Shown: piece by piece, positions 37,506 through 45,891 of the stretch
Position numbering within the stretch: the stretch's first letter is position 1
How the letters are laid out: each line of letters opens with the position of its first letter
NCBI RefSeq assembly: GCF_030323265.1
Contig: NZ_CP104992.1
Location: 3,943,501-4,007,500, forward strand
Length of the DNA stretch: 64,000 nucleotides
DNA from: Terrirhizobium terrae
GTDB lineage: Bacteria > Pseudomonadota > Alphaproteobacteria > Rhizobiales > Rhizobiaceae
Direction of reading: 5' to 3'
Notes under the pieces: model-generated
The model's database searches: none
The model's input: the letters and a program-made list of their open reading frames with translations, nothing else
Told to the model about the DNA's origin: nothing
Translations under genes and position numbers: made by a program

Positions 37506-38858
37506 TCAGCCGGCTTCCAGTTTCGCGATGACCGCCTTCAACAGCGGTATCGCCTGATATCCCATGGGCCGTGGTGTCAGCCCCATGCGCAGCACGACGA
37601 GATCCAGCGACGGAACGACATAGAGCTTCTGCCCGTCATGCCCGTCGATGATGAATGTGTCGCCCGGAAGCCCCTCGCGCGGGTTCGGGATCCAGGTCTG
37701 CATCTTCGAATAGCGACCGTTCGAGCTCCTGTCGGGTTCATGCATCTGCGCAACGAACCCCTCCGGCAACAGCCTCTCGCCATTCCACACACCATCCTGC
37801 GCCAGCAGCAGCCCGAACCGCGCCCAGTCCCGCGCCGTGGCATACATGTAGGAGCTACCGGCATAGGTTCCGGCGGCATCTGTCTCCAGCACGGCACTCG
37901 TCATGCCGAGCGGCTTGAACAAGGCCTTGCGCGGATAGGCGATCGCCTCCGACTGACTGCCGGCATGGTTCATCCAGATCCGTGAGAGGAGCATGGCAGT
38001 CCCCGACGAATACTTGAATGCCTCGCCCACCTTACCCTCCAGCGGCAGGCTGGCGACGAAACGCGCCATGTCCGGCTCGAGGAACAGCATGCGGGTCACG
38101 TCCGCCACCGTGCCGTAATCCTCGTTGAAGGCGAGCCCGCTCTCCATCCCGAGAAGATCCGCGACGCTGATCTGCGCCCGCCCGTCATTCTGCCATTCCG
38201 GAAAAAGCCCCGTCTCGTCCAGCCGCATCCGGCCCTCGGCCAGCAAACGGCCGATGATCGCGGCATTGACCGTCTTGGTCATCGACCAGCCGAGCAGCGG
38301 CGTATCCTTGGAAAATCCGTTGCCATAGGTTTCTCCTGCAATGCCGCCCTTGTGGACGATCACGACTCCGCGCATGCCCGGACCGGTTAAAGTTGCGTCT
38401 GAAAGCACGCCCGCAAAGGATTCGGCAGACTCGATTTTCTGCCCCTCGGGCCACAAGGCATCCGGCACATCCAGGTCGGGCGCTCGCAATTGCCTCTGGG
38501 CGATGGCCGCCGTGCCATCCGGCACCAGCGTACATCCCGTGCCCTCGCGATAGATGGCTTCGCTCGGCGCGATTTGGCCGAGCAGCCCCGCCCGGACATG
38601 CTGCGTCTCCCGGTCCACATCGACCCGCATCAGCCGCAACAGCGGATTGCCCGGCGCCTGCACGTCGAGCGAAAGCACCTCCTGCGGATCCCGATGGGCA
38701 ATAAAGACATTCGAGCAGACGATCTTGGCGGTATAGCCGCTGCCGACACGAAGCAGACCGGGCGGCACGAAATAGAGCCAGCCCCCGGCACCGACCAGCA
38801 GCACCAACACGATGACGACGAGAACACGAGAAATCCGCCTGACCACAAACGCCTCCAT
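37506..38858 (-). CDS. Serine hydrolase of the class C beta-lactamase fold, membrane anchored
   Basis: The 450-residue protein begins with an N-terminal membrane anchor (about residues 8-28, VLVVIVLVLLVGAGGWLYF). The penicillin-recognising fold follows: SMTK (nucleophilic Ser and Lys) in LGWSMTKTVNAAI, YSS in FKYSSGTAMLL as the Tyr motif and GHDGQK near the end as the HxG equivalent of KTG. Relatives include EstB-type esterases and 6-aminohexanoate hydrolases, so beta-lactam breakdown should not be assumed. It converges with the transglycosylase gene, stops adjoining. Confidence 0.83.
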   Translation of the reverse strand: MEAFVVRRISRVLVVIVLVLLVGAGGWLYFVPPGLLRVGSGYTAKIVCSNVFIAHRDPQEVLSLDVQAPGNPLLRLMRVDVDRETQHVRAGLLGQIAPSEAIYREGTGCTLVPDGTAAIAQRQLRAPDLDVPDALWPEGQKIESAESFAGVLSDATLTGPGMRGVVIVHKGGIAGETYGNGFSKDTPLLGWSMTKTVNAAIIGRLLAEGRMRLDETGLFPEWQNDGRAQISVADLLGMESGLAFNEDYGTVADVTRMLFLEPDMARFVASLPLEGKVGEAFKYSSGTAMLLSRIWMNHAGSQSEAIAYPRKALFKPLGMTSAVLETDAAGTYAGSSYMYATARDWARFGLLLAQDGVWNGERLLPEGFVAQMHEPDRSSNGRYSKMQTWIPNPREGLPGDTFIIDGHDGQKLYVVPSLDLVVLRMGLTPRPMGYQAIPLLKAVIAKLEAG

Positions 38859-39018
38859 CTTTCGGCGCGCATGCAAGCAAAATCCGATCGCGAGGAAAAG
38901 CCCGTAGTTTTCACATCCCGCGTTATCGCGTTTTCCTCCCTTGAGGTCGAATGCCGCCTCCATGCCCCTCACCAACAAAATCTAAGAATTCGCTGAGGCT
39001 AAGATCATGATTTTGTAA

Positions 39019-39118
39019 CCTCTCCCCCAACGGGGTGAGGACCGGTCGGCGAAGCCGACGAAACGATCCAGTGAATCGTTTCGAAGGACGAACGCCTTGA
39101 GCCCAAGCGAAAGGCCGG
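39019..39118 (+). repeat. Rhizobial intergenic mosaic repeat, copy 1
   Basis: A 100-bp unit starting CCTCTCCC and holding short hairpins (GGTCGGCGAAGCCGAC and GAAACGATCCAGTGAATCGTTTC-type) and ending in AAGCGAAAGGCC. It is almost identical to the copy at 39308-39408. Style and location match RIME-type elements of Rhizobium, which are non-coding and folded. Confidence 0.75.
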
Positions 39119-39180
39119 TTGGGAAAGCGCCGAGGGTGCGGCTGGCACTTTCTCCCCCTCGGCGGGGGAGAATGGAATTT

Positions 39181-39298
39181 CAGCATCTTAGCCAAAGGCT
39201 AAGTGCTAGAAACTCCAAGAGAGGGGGTTGATGCCGGCGGGGACGATCTTGCCCCTCTCCTGAAAAATCTAGCACTTAGCTTGTCAGCTAAGATGCTG
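39181..39298. repeat. Inverted repeat pair inside the mosaic element
   Basis: CAGCATCTTAGCC...GCTAAGTGCTAGA at 39181-39210 is repeated in reverse complement at 39268-39298. Each arm is itself an imperfect palindrome (CTTAGC/GCTAAG). The pair lies between the two 100-bp direct copies, so the whole 390-bp stretch is a composite of palindromic modules. Confidence 0.7.
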
Positions 39299-39307
39299 AT
39301 TTTTCTT

Positions 39308-39408
39308 CCTCTCCCGCATCGGGGTGAGGACTGGTCGGCGAAGCCGACGAAACGATCCAGTGAATCGTTTCGAAGGACGAACGCCTTGAGCCCAAGCGAA
39401 AGGCCGGG
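39308..39408 (+). repeat. Rhizobial intergenic mosaic repeat, copy 2
   Basis: Second copy of the 100-bp unit at 39019-39118, same orientation, differing at only a handful of bases, mostly in the CCTCTCCC...GGGGTGAGGA head. Confidence 0.75.
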
Positions 39409-39499
39409 GACGTTCCGGCACCCCTTTTGAGCAATTTCAATCCCTTACAACAAACTTCATCCCCGTCTTTTCGAACTCTGCCTACAATTCCCCCGTCCC

Positions 39500-39978
39500 G
39501 TCGCGGATACACCGGAAGGCGTTCCGGCGAGGCGGGGCCGGCATCGGTGATGAAGGGACGACGTGAACCTTCCTCATCGGGGTCCGTGAGAAAATGGTTG
39601 CCCTCCGACGACCGGGAGGCGCGGGATGAAAGTCGGACCGACATCCCGCATCACTTCCCTGATGGCGCGTCGGGCGTGCCTGTGAGGCATTAGAGGGTGG
39701 CGGGATGGTGCCATGGGGCGTTCGCGAACATTCTCGGATGTTCGGAAACCGTGGCGCAGGTGGATGACGTGGCTCAAGGTCGTCATGGCCCGGGCCGGGT
39801 TCCGTAAAAGGGCGTGCATGACACTCGTAAATGAGACACGCCCCCGTGCCCACTGTCCCGCTCACCGCAGAGCAACCGGAGTTCACGGATAAAAACTGCC
39901 GAACGGGGCGCTGAGAGGTGTCACTTTAAACTAAACTTACGAGGCAGCTTTCAGCGCCCCGGCCGACTTCGGATCAAG
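39500..39978. other. Hairpin-dense region upstream of btaA, possible structured RNA
   Basis: No recognisable protein is encoded in any frame. At least six perfect or near-perfect stems follow each other: CCGGAAGGCGTTCCGG (39512), CGGGAT...ATCCCG enclosing GTCGG-A-CCGAC (39622), CGAACAT/ATGTTCG (39724), GGGCGTG/CACGCCC (39820), a 10-bp pair GGGGCGCTGA/TCAGCGCCCC closing 36 bases (39905-39960) and TTCGGA/TCCGAA (39968). The density suggests a structured transcript, a further repeat family or both. Strand is undecided. Confidence 0.4.
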
Positions 39979-40183
39979 TCCGAAATGAAAATGCCAAAGA
40001 TCGCCAAGGGCGGACTCCGTCCTGCGCTAACCGGCTACAGAAGGGAGCGACAATGACAGGGCACGATCACCCTAAACCAAAGGCCGCCGACAGCCCTTAC
40101 TCAGCCAAGTCACAGCAAGCGTCACGAAGCTGTAGCACGAAGCGGCTAAACGCCTTCGAACTCATGATGAGGCAGGATTGGTC

Positions 40184-41449
40184 ATGGCAGATATCGTCGA
40201 AGATCGTGGTTTGCAGCGTAATCGCAAGCTGAAAGACGCCCTCCTCCAGCACAAGGCCCTCTCCGCCCACGGCCTCTCGGAGCGCCTGTTCGGCCTCCTC
40301 TTCTCCGGCCTTGTCTATCCGCAGATCTGGGAGGATCCGGCGGTCGACATGGAAGCGATGGAGCTTTCGGAAGGCCATTCGATCGTCACCATCGGCTCCG
40401 GCGGCTGCAACATGCTGGCCTACCTCTCCCGCTCCCCGAAGCAGATCGACGTCGTCGACCTCAACCGCCACCACATCGCACTGAACCGGCTGAAGCTCGC
40501 CGCGTTCAAGCACCTGCCCTCCCATGCCGATGTCGTCCGCCAGCTCGGCGTCGATGGTGTCAGGACGAACAGCAAGGCGTTCGACGCCCACATCGCGCGC
40601 CATCTCGATGAAGCGACCCGCGCCTACTGGGAAAAACGCTCGCTCACCGGCCGCCGCCGCGTCGATGTCTTCAACCGCAACATATACCGCACCGGCCTGC
40701 TCGGCCGCTTCATCACCATCGGCCATATCGTCGCCCGCTTGCATGGCGTCGATCTGAAGCAGTTCGCCAAGACCCGCTCGATCCGCGAACAGCGCCAGTT
40801 CTTCGACACCAATATCGCGCCGCTCTTCGACCGGCCGCTGATCCGCTTCATCACCAGCCGCAAGAGCTCGCTCTTCGGCCTCGGCATTCCGCCGCAGCAA
40901 TATGACGAGCTGGCGAGCCTCGCACCGAACGGCTCGATCGCGCCGGTCCTGCGCGAACGCCTCGAAAAGCTCGCCTGCCATTTTCCGCTGAAGGACAATT
41001 ATTTCGCCTGGCAGGCCTTCGCCCGCCGCTACCCACGCCCGGAGGAAGGCCATCTGCCGACCTATCTGCGCGCCGAGAATTACAAGGCGATCAGCCGCAA
41101 TACCGACCGCGTCGCGGTCCACCACGAAAGCGTCACCGTTCTCCTGTCGCGCAAGCCCGCCGCCTCGGTCGATCGCTACGTCCTTCTCGACGCCCAGGAC
41201 TGGATGACCGACGAGCAGCTGAATGCGCTCTGGAGCGAGATCAACCGCACGGCCGCCCCCGGCGCCCGCGTCATCTTCCGCACCGCCGCCGAAAAGAGCG
41301 TCATCGAGGGCCGCCTGTCGGAAAGCCTCCGTCAGGAATGGACCTATCTCGCCCAGCGTTCGGATGAGCTGAACCTGCAGGATCGCTCCGCCATCTACGG
41401 CGGCTTCCACATCTATGTGAAGGCCGACACCGCGAAGGCCGGCGAATGA
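40184..41449 (+). CDS. btaA: S-adenosylmethionine:diacylglycerol 3-amino-3-carboxypropyl transferase BtaA
   Basis: BtaA moves the aminocarboxypropyl group of AdoMet onto diacylglycerol, giving DGHS, the first step to the betaine lipid DGTS. The protein of 421 residues (DUF3419) opens with LFGLLFSGLVYPQIWEDP, then the AdoMet-site-like IVTIGSGGCNMLAYLS followed by DVVDLNRHHIALNRLK, and DRYVLLDAQDWM in the second half. Start ATG at 40184 has AGGA 6 bp upstream; TTG at 40178 is an alternative. Its stop overlaps btaB (ATGA). In rhizobia the pair is induced by phosphate lack; I could not identify a convincing Pho box. Confidence 0.9.
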   Translation: MADIVEDRGLQRNRKLKDALLQHKALSAHGLSERLFGLLFSGLVYPQIWEDPAVDMEAMELSEGHSIVTIGSGGCNMLAYLSRSPKQIDVVDLNRHHIALNRLKLAAFKHLPSHADVVRQLGVDGVRTNSKAFDAHIARHLDEATRAYWEKRSLTGRRRVDVFNRNIYRTGLLGRFITIGHIVARLHGVDLKQFAKTRSIREQRQFFDTNIAPLFDRPLIRFITSRKSSLFGLGIPPQQYDELASLAPNGSIAPVLRERLEKLACHFPLKDNYFAWQAFARRYPRPEEGHLPTYLRAENYKAISRNTDRVAVHHESVTVLLSRKPAASVDRYVLLDAQDWMTDEQLNALWSEINRTAAPGARVIFRTAAEKSVIEGRLSESLRQEWTYLAQRSDELNLQDRSAIYGGFHIYVKADTAKAGE

Positions 41450-42113
41450 GCGCCGATTTCGCCGCGGGCGGCCCGACCGGCGGTCATGCCGCCGAGATGG
41501 ACCGGATGTACCGCTACCAGCGGCACATCTACGACCTAACGCGCAAATACTATCTCTTCGGCCGCGACCGGATGATTTCGGGCCTCAAGCCCCCGCCGGC
41601 GCACGCATTCTCGAAGTCGGCTGCGGCACCGGCCGCAATCTGGCGCTGACCCGCAAACATTATCCGACAGCCGAACTCTACGGCCTCGACATCTCCCACG
41701 AGATGCTCCAGACCGCCCGCGCCAACCTGACGGGCAAGGGCCCGATGCCGTCGCTGATCGTCGCCGACGCCACCACCTTCCGCGCCGTGGATTTCGGCAC
41801 CGAGGGTTTCGACCGGATCATGATCTCCTACGCCCTGTCGATGATCCCTGCATGGGAAGAGGCGATCACCGCAGCACTCAACGCGCTGAAGCCCGACGGC
41901 TCCCTCCACATCGTCGATTTCGGCCAGCAGGAACGCTTGCCGACCTGGTTCCGCAGCAGCCTGCAGACCTGGCTGAAACGCTTCCACGTCACGCCTCGGG
42001 CCAACCTCCACGCGGTTCTGGAAGCGAACATCGCCTTGGCCAATGCCGACATGATCTTCGAGGAGATCGGCCGCGGATACGCCTGGCATGCCGTGATCCG
42101 CAAGCGGGGCTGA
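41446..42113 (+). CDS. btaB: Betaine lipid N-methyltransferase BtaB (one base missing near 41590)
   Basis: BtaB methylates DGHS three times to DGTS. The repaired 222-residue protein has RQ-type start MDRMYRYQRHIYDLTRKYYL, motif I ILEVGCGTGRNLALT, acidic end of strand 2 in LYGLDISHEML, then DRIMISYALSMIP and LHIVDFGQQ. The frame breaks at a C5 run (41590-41594); a sixth C gives LKPPAGARILEVGCG. Its start overlaps the btaA stop by four bases, so the two enzymes are made together. Confidence 0.9.
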
Positions 42114-42241
42114 CGACGCCATCGCGGCGCGTCGCTTTCCATAACGCAATCTTTACGGCGTTATGGTAAACGGCATCTTCAGCTTTGCCACATTAGCAGA
42201 TATGGGCAGAGGCTTGCGCCTGCGGTAATCTCGGATAGTCC

Positions 42242-43024
42242 ATGCCCCGTATCCTTCTTGCTCTCGTCGCGACTGCCCTTCTGGCGAGCGCCTGCACATC
42301 GACCAGCGACCTGATGGACACCGCCTCGATCAGCGGCACGAAGTTCCGTGACAACGACCCGCAGGATTTCGGCCGCAATCATCCCGGCCGCCACGAGGTC
42401 CACGGCATCGACCTGTCGAAGTGGAACGGCACCAATATCGACTGGCAGACGGTGAAGAAATCCGGCGTCTCCTTCGTCTTCATCAAGGGCACAGAGGGCA
42501 AGGACCGCATCGACCCGGCCTTCACCACTCATTGGCGCAACGCCGCCAATGCCGGCATTCCGCATGCGGCCTATCACTTCTACTATTTCTGCTCGACGCC
42601 GGAGGATCAGGCAGACTGGTTCATCGCCAACGTGCCGAAGGAAGCCAACATGCTGCCGCCGGTGCTCGACATGGAATGGAACCACGCCTCGCCGACCTGC
42701 AAGCTGAAGCCGGATGCCGCGACGGTGCGCGACGTCATGCGCCGCTTCATGGCGCGTATCGAGGCCCATTACGGCCGCAAGCCGATCATCTACACCTCGG
42801 TCGACTTCCACCGCGACAATCTGGTCGGCGCCTTCAACGACTATCACTTCTGGGTCCGCTCGGTCGCCGCCCATCCGGGCGAGATCTATTCCGGCCGCAA
42901 ATGGGCCTTCTGGCAATATACCGCGACCGGCGTCGTGCCCGGCATCAAGGGCAATACCGACATCAACGTCTTCTCCGGCAGCACCAAGACCTGGAATGCC
43001 TGGGTCGCCGCCGCCAACGACTGA
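42242..43024 (+). CDS. Glycoside hydrolase family 25 lysozyme, lipoprotein
   Basis: The 260-residue protein has a lipoprotein signal ending LLASAC (Cys near residue 18). The GH25 barrel follows: HGIDLSKWNGTNIDWQTVK with the first Asp, FIKGTEGKDRIDPAF, YHFYYFCSTPEDQADWF, the catalytic DxE of PVLDMEWNH and KWAFWQYTATG near the end. GH25 enzymes cut the beta-1,4 bond between MurNAc and GlcNAc. Periplasmic lipoprotein forms are common in rhizobia; the exact role in wall turnover is unknown. Confidence 0.87.
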   Translation: MPRILLALVATALLASACTSTSDLMDTASISGTKFRDNDPQDFGRNHPGRHEVHGIDLSKWNGTNIDWQTVKKSGVSFVFIKGTEGKDRIDPAFTTHWRNAANAGIPHAAYHFYYFCSTPEDQADWFIANVPKEANMLPPVLDMEWNHASPTCKLKPDAATVRDVMRRFMARIEAHYGRKPIIYTSVDFHRDNLVGAFNDYHFWVRSVAAHPGEIYSGRKWAFWQYTATGVVPGIKGNTDINVFSGSTKTWNAWVAAAND

Positions 43025-43197
43025 GGCAAGGCTGATCCAATTCGTGCGTCTCGCCGATTCGTGCTTCTGGCAATGTGAATGCGACTGCGCTAAATAGCCG
43101 CGTGACCGTGACGTCCGTGATGGAACGACGCGGCCATTCCAAGCATTCTTCACGCCAAATCATTCCCGAACACGTCACAGATCGCCAGGATCGCCAG

Positions 43198-44412
43198 ATG
43201 CCATTCCTCGACAGCCGCCGCTTTGCCCTTGCCGCTCTCATCGCCGGAGGCCTCTCTGCCCCGGCTCTCGCCCAGACGCCAGCCGCGGAACCTGCCCCGG
43301 CCTGCGGCGGCGACCTGACGGCTTTCCTCGAAGGCGTAAAACAGGAAGCGGTCTCAAAGGGCGTGCCGGCAAGTGCAGTGGACGAGGCCCTCGCCGGCGC
43401 GCAGATCGACCAGAAGGTTCTGTCCCGTGACCGGGCCCAGGGCGTATTCCGCCAGACCTTCCTCGAATTCTCCCAGCGCACCGTCAGCCAGGCCCGCCTC
43501 GATATCGGCCGCCAGAAGCTCAAGCAGTATGCGGATGTCTTCGCCCGTGCAGAGAACGAATTCGGCGTGGCTCCGGGCGTCATCACAGCCTTCTGGGCGA
43601 TGGAGACCGATTTCGGCGCCGTGCAGGGCGATTTTAACACCCGCAACGCGCTGGTCACCCTCTCGCACGACTGCCGTCGCCCGCAGCTTTTCCGCCCGCA
43701 GCTCATTGCGCTCACCGAGATGGTCCAGCACGGCGACCTCAACCCGCAGACCAATACCGGCGCCTGGGCGGGCGAAATCGGCCAGGTGCAGATGCTGCCG
43801 GAAGACATCATCGCCCACGGCGTCGATGGCGACAACAGCGGCCATATCGACGTGAAGGGCAGCGCCCCGGATGCAGTCCTCACCGCGGCAAAATTCATCC
43901 AGAGCATGGGCTGGAAGAAGGGCGAACCCTGGGTCCAGGAAGTCACCCTGCCGGAAAACCTGCCCTTCGAGAAATCCGGCCTCGGCAACGAGATCCCGGC
44001 CTCGGAATGGTTCGACTACGGCGTTACCCCGCGTGACGGCGACATCACGTTCGGCAACCTACCGGCAGCGCTGATCCTGCCTCAGGGCCGCAAGGGACCG
44101 GCCTTCCTCGCCTATCCGAATTTCGGCATCTATCTGCAGTGGAACCAGTCGTTCATCTACACGACCTCCGCCGCTTATTTCGCCACCCGTCTCTCCGGCG
44201 CACCGCCCTACCAGAAGACCACGCCGGAACCGGGCCTCGATGTCGACGCCATGAAGCAGCTTCAGGAAAAGCTCGACGCCCATGGCCATGACGTCGGCAA
44301 GATCGACGGCATTCTCGGCTCCGGCACCCGCCAGGCCGTGCAGAAGGAACAGCAACGCCTCGGCATGCCCGCCGACGGCTGGCCGACCCAGGCGCTGCTC
44401 TCCGCCCTCTAA
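43198..44412 (+). CDS. Lytic murein transglycosylase, MltB type
   Basis: This 404-residue periplasmic enzyme has a signal peptide (residues 1-25, ALIAGGLSAPALA). An SLT_2 catalytic domain follows with the Glu in ITAFWAMETDFGAVQGD, then IGQVQMLPEDIIAHGVDGD and TRLSGAPPY, and a C-terminal peptidoglycan-binding domain (about residues 340-404, MKQLQEKLDAHGHDVGKIDGIL). The start at 43198 is chosen for AGGA at 7 bp and for the signal peptide; an ATG at 43075 would give a meaningless extension. Confidence 0.9.
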   Translation: MPFLDSRRFALAALIAGGLSAPALAQTPAAEPAPACGGDLTAFLEGVKQEAVSKGVPASAVDEALAGAQIDQKVLSRDRAQGVFRQTFLEFSQRTVSQARLDIGRQKLKQYADVFARAENEFGVAPGVITAFWAMETDFGAVQGDFNTRNALVTLSHDCRRPQLFRPQLIALTEMVQHGDLNPQTNTGAWAGEIGQVQMLPEDIIAHGVDGDNSGHIDVKGSAPDAVLTAAKFIQSMGWKKGEPWVQEVTLPENLPFEKSGLGNEIPASEWFDYGVTPRDGDITFGNLPAALILPQGRKGPAFLAYPNFGIYLQWNQSFIYTTSAAYFATRLSGAPPYQKTTPEPGLDVDAMKQLQEKLDAHGHDVGKIDGILGSGTRQAVQKEQQRLGMPADGWPTQALLSAL

Positions 44413-44473
44413 AGCAGCTCCAGCAAAAGTGTGGAGCGGTTTTGCGTCCGAAACTGCGTAAAACCGCTTTAAT
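44413..44473. repeat. Short palindromic intergenic repeat
   Basis: CAGCTCCAGCAAAAGTGTGGAGC followed by GCGGTTTTGCG...CGTAAAACCGC forms two hairpins directly after the transglycosylase stop. I know this motif as a frequent intergenic element in Rhizobium genomes; it may serve as a weak transcription end. Confidence 0.45.
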
Positions 44474-44553
44474 AAAACTCTGGGTAATGCAGGAATCGGG
44501 TGGCGGAAAACGCCGCAGTAGCTAATCTCGGCTGATACAACCGGGATTACATC

Positions 44554-45472
44554 ATGACCGCCGCCCACTCCACCAGACCAAGTGCCTTGGCCTGGTGCCT
44601 GCTCGTTCTCCTCGGCTTCCTATGGGGCGGCTCGTTCTTCTTCGGCCGCATCGCAGTCCTGGAAATCCCGCCCTTCACGCTGGTATTCCTGAGGCTCGGG
44701 CTCGCGGCGCTGGCGCTGCACATCTACCTGCGCGGCCGGCACGGACTCTATCGCACGCTGGCCGAGCGCTACCGCGAATTCATCCTGATGGGCTTCATCA
44801 ACAATGCCCTGCCCCACACGCTGATCTTCTTCGGCCAGACCGAGATCGGTGCCGGCCTCGCCTCAATCCTCAATGCGACGACACCGATCTGGACGGTGAT
44901 CATCGCCAACCATTTCACGGCGGATGAAAAGCTGAGCACAGCCAAGCTCGCCGGCTGCCTGACCGGCCTTCTGGGCACCGCGATCCTGATCGGCCCGAGC
45001 CTCTCCTCATCCGCCTCGATCCCGCTCTGGGCCCTGATCCTGCCGATCGGTGCCGCGATCTCCTACGGCTTCGCCGGAACCTACGGCAAACGCTTCCGCG
45101 GATTGGCCGCACCGGTCACGGCCACCGGCCAGTTGACTGCGTCGTCCCTGATGATGCTGCCCGCCGCCCTCTTCTACGACCAGCCGTGGTCGCTGCCCGT
45201 ACCGTCGACCGAAGCCATAGCGGCCGTCATCATCCTGGCCCTGCTCTCGACCGCCTTCGCCTACCTGATCTTCTTCCGCATCCTGGCGCTTGCCGGCGCG
45301 ACCAATGCGTCGCTGGTGACGCTGCTCGTGCCCCCGAGCGCCATCCTTCTCGGCGCGCTTTTCCTGCATGAAAGGCTAGGCTGGACAGACTTCGCCGGCA
45401 TGGGCGTGATCGCTCTCGGACTGCTGATGCTGGACGGACAGAATCTTTGCCTCGCGAACGCGAGCGGCCTGA
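44554..45472 (+). CDS. EamA/DMT family transporter (frame broken at 45439-45445)
   Basis: A ten-helix drug/metabolite transporter with two EamA halves: LLVLLGFLWGGSFFFGRIA at the start, NATTPIWTVIIANHF in the first half and NASLVTLLVPPSAILLGALFLHERLGW in the second. As read, the frame runs on to 45552 with an odd hydrophilic tail. Taking one base from CAGAATC (45439-45445) restores CGAATC and gives LMLDGRIFASRTRAA with a stop at 45472, the usual short DMT end. The repaired length is 305 residues. Substrate unknown. Confidence 0.85.
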
Positions 45473-45677
45473 TTTCCGCTCACGCCGGGCAACAGACTTT
45501 AACAATTCGGCAAGATTTTTCCCCAGCCCCTAGGAAGATAAAATCGTTTTAAGAGCAACAGCTTGGGAAACGATTTTGATATGTTGACTGCGCCCGCCGC
45601 TGCACTGCGTCATAAAAACGGCTTTGCGCCGACGCAAATCGGTCATAAAGTTTAAAGGTCAACGCAAGGAGGCAGAC

Positions 45678-45754
45678 ATGGGACGTACTTACCCCTCAAT
45701 CTCCTGGTAGTCGGTGCAGCATTCGTGTTCGTGGCTTCGATGCTTTTCATCTAG
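45678..45754 (+). CDS. 25-residue membrane protein hidden by a one-base loss
   Basis: ATG at 45678 follows a strong AAGGAGG. As given, the frame stops after ten codons. One extra C in the C4 run at 45692-45695 gives MGRTYPLNLLVVGAAFVFVA and then SMLFI and TAG, a single hydrophobic helix. The ideal ribosome site and the fact that the repair removes a stop and yields a clean helix argue for a real small gene. No family recognised. Confidence 0.5.
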
Positions 45755-45826
45755 CCCTGATTCTGCACACATCCTGCCAGTCGTATCTTGCATCCAAGAA
45801 CGTTTGATATGACAGCCTTTCCAAAG

Positions 45827-45855
45827 ACGCATGCTCCTTAAGAGCATGCGTTTTC
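45827..45855. terminator. Bidirectional-looking hairpin between the small gene and metF
   Basis: ACGCATGCTC / GAGCATGCGT with a 4-base AT loop followed by TTTT on the plus strand. It lies about 40 bp past the metF stop and about 75 bp past the small gene and probably ends transcripts from at least one side. Confidence 0.6.
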
Positions 45856-45891
45856 CACATCTGGGCTTTGGATTTATCCCGATGCGCCCGC

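Noticed and set aside
39713..39892. Short open frame in the hairpin-rich region (ATG at 39713)
   Set aside because: It has no ribosome site at a proper distance, unusual composition (many Arg, Trp, Cys) and overlaps several strong stems. It is more likely part of a non-coding element.
40050..40130. Pho box upstream of btaA
   Set aside because: A single CTGTCAT half-site (minus strand, near 40050) and two GTCAC elements 12 bp apart near 40108 are present, but no pair of half-sites with the required 11-bp period.
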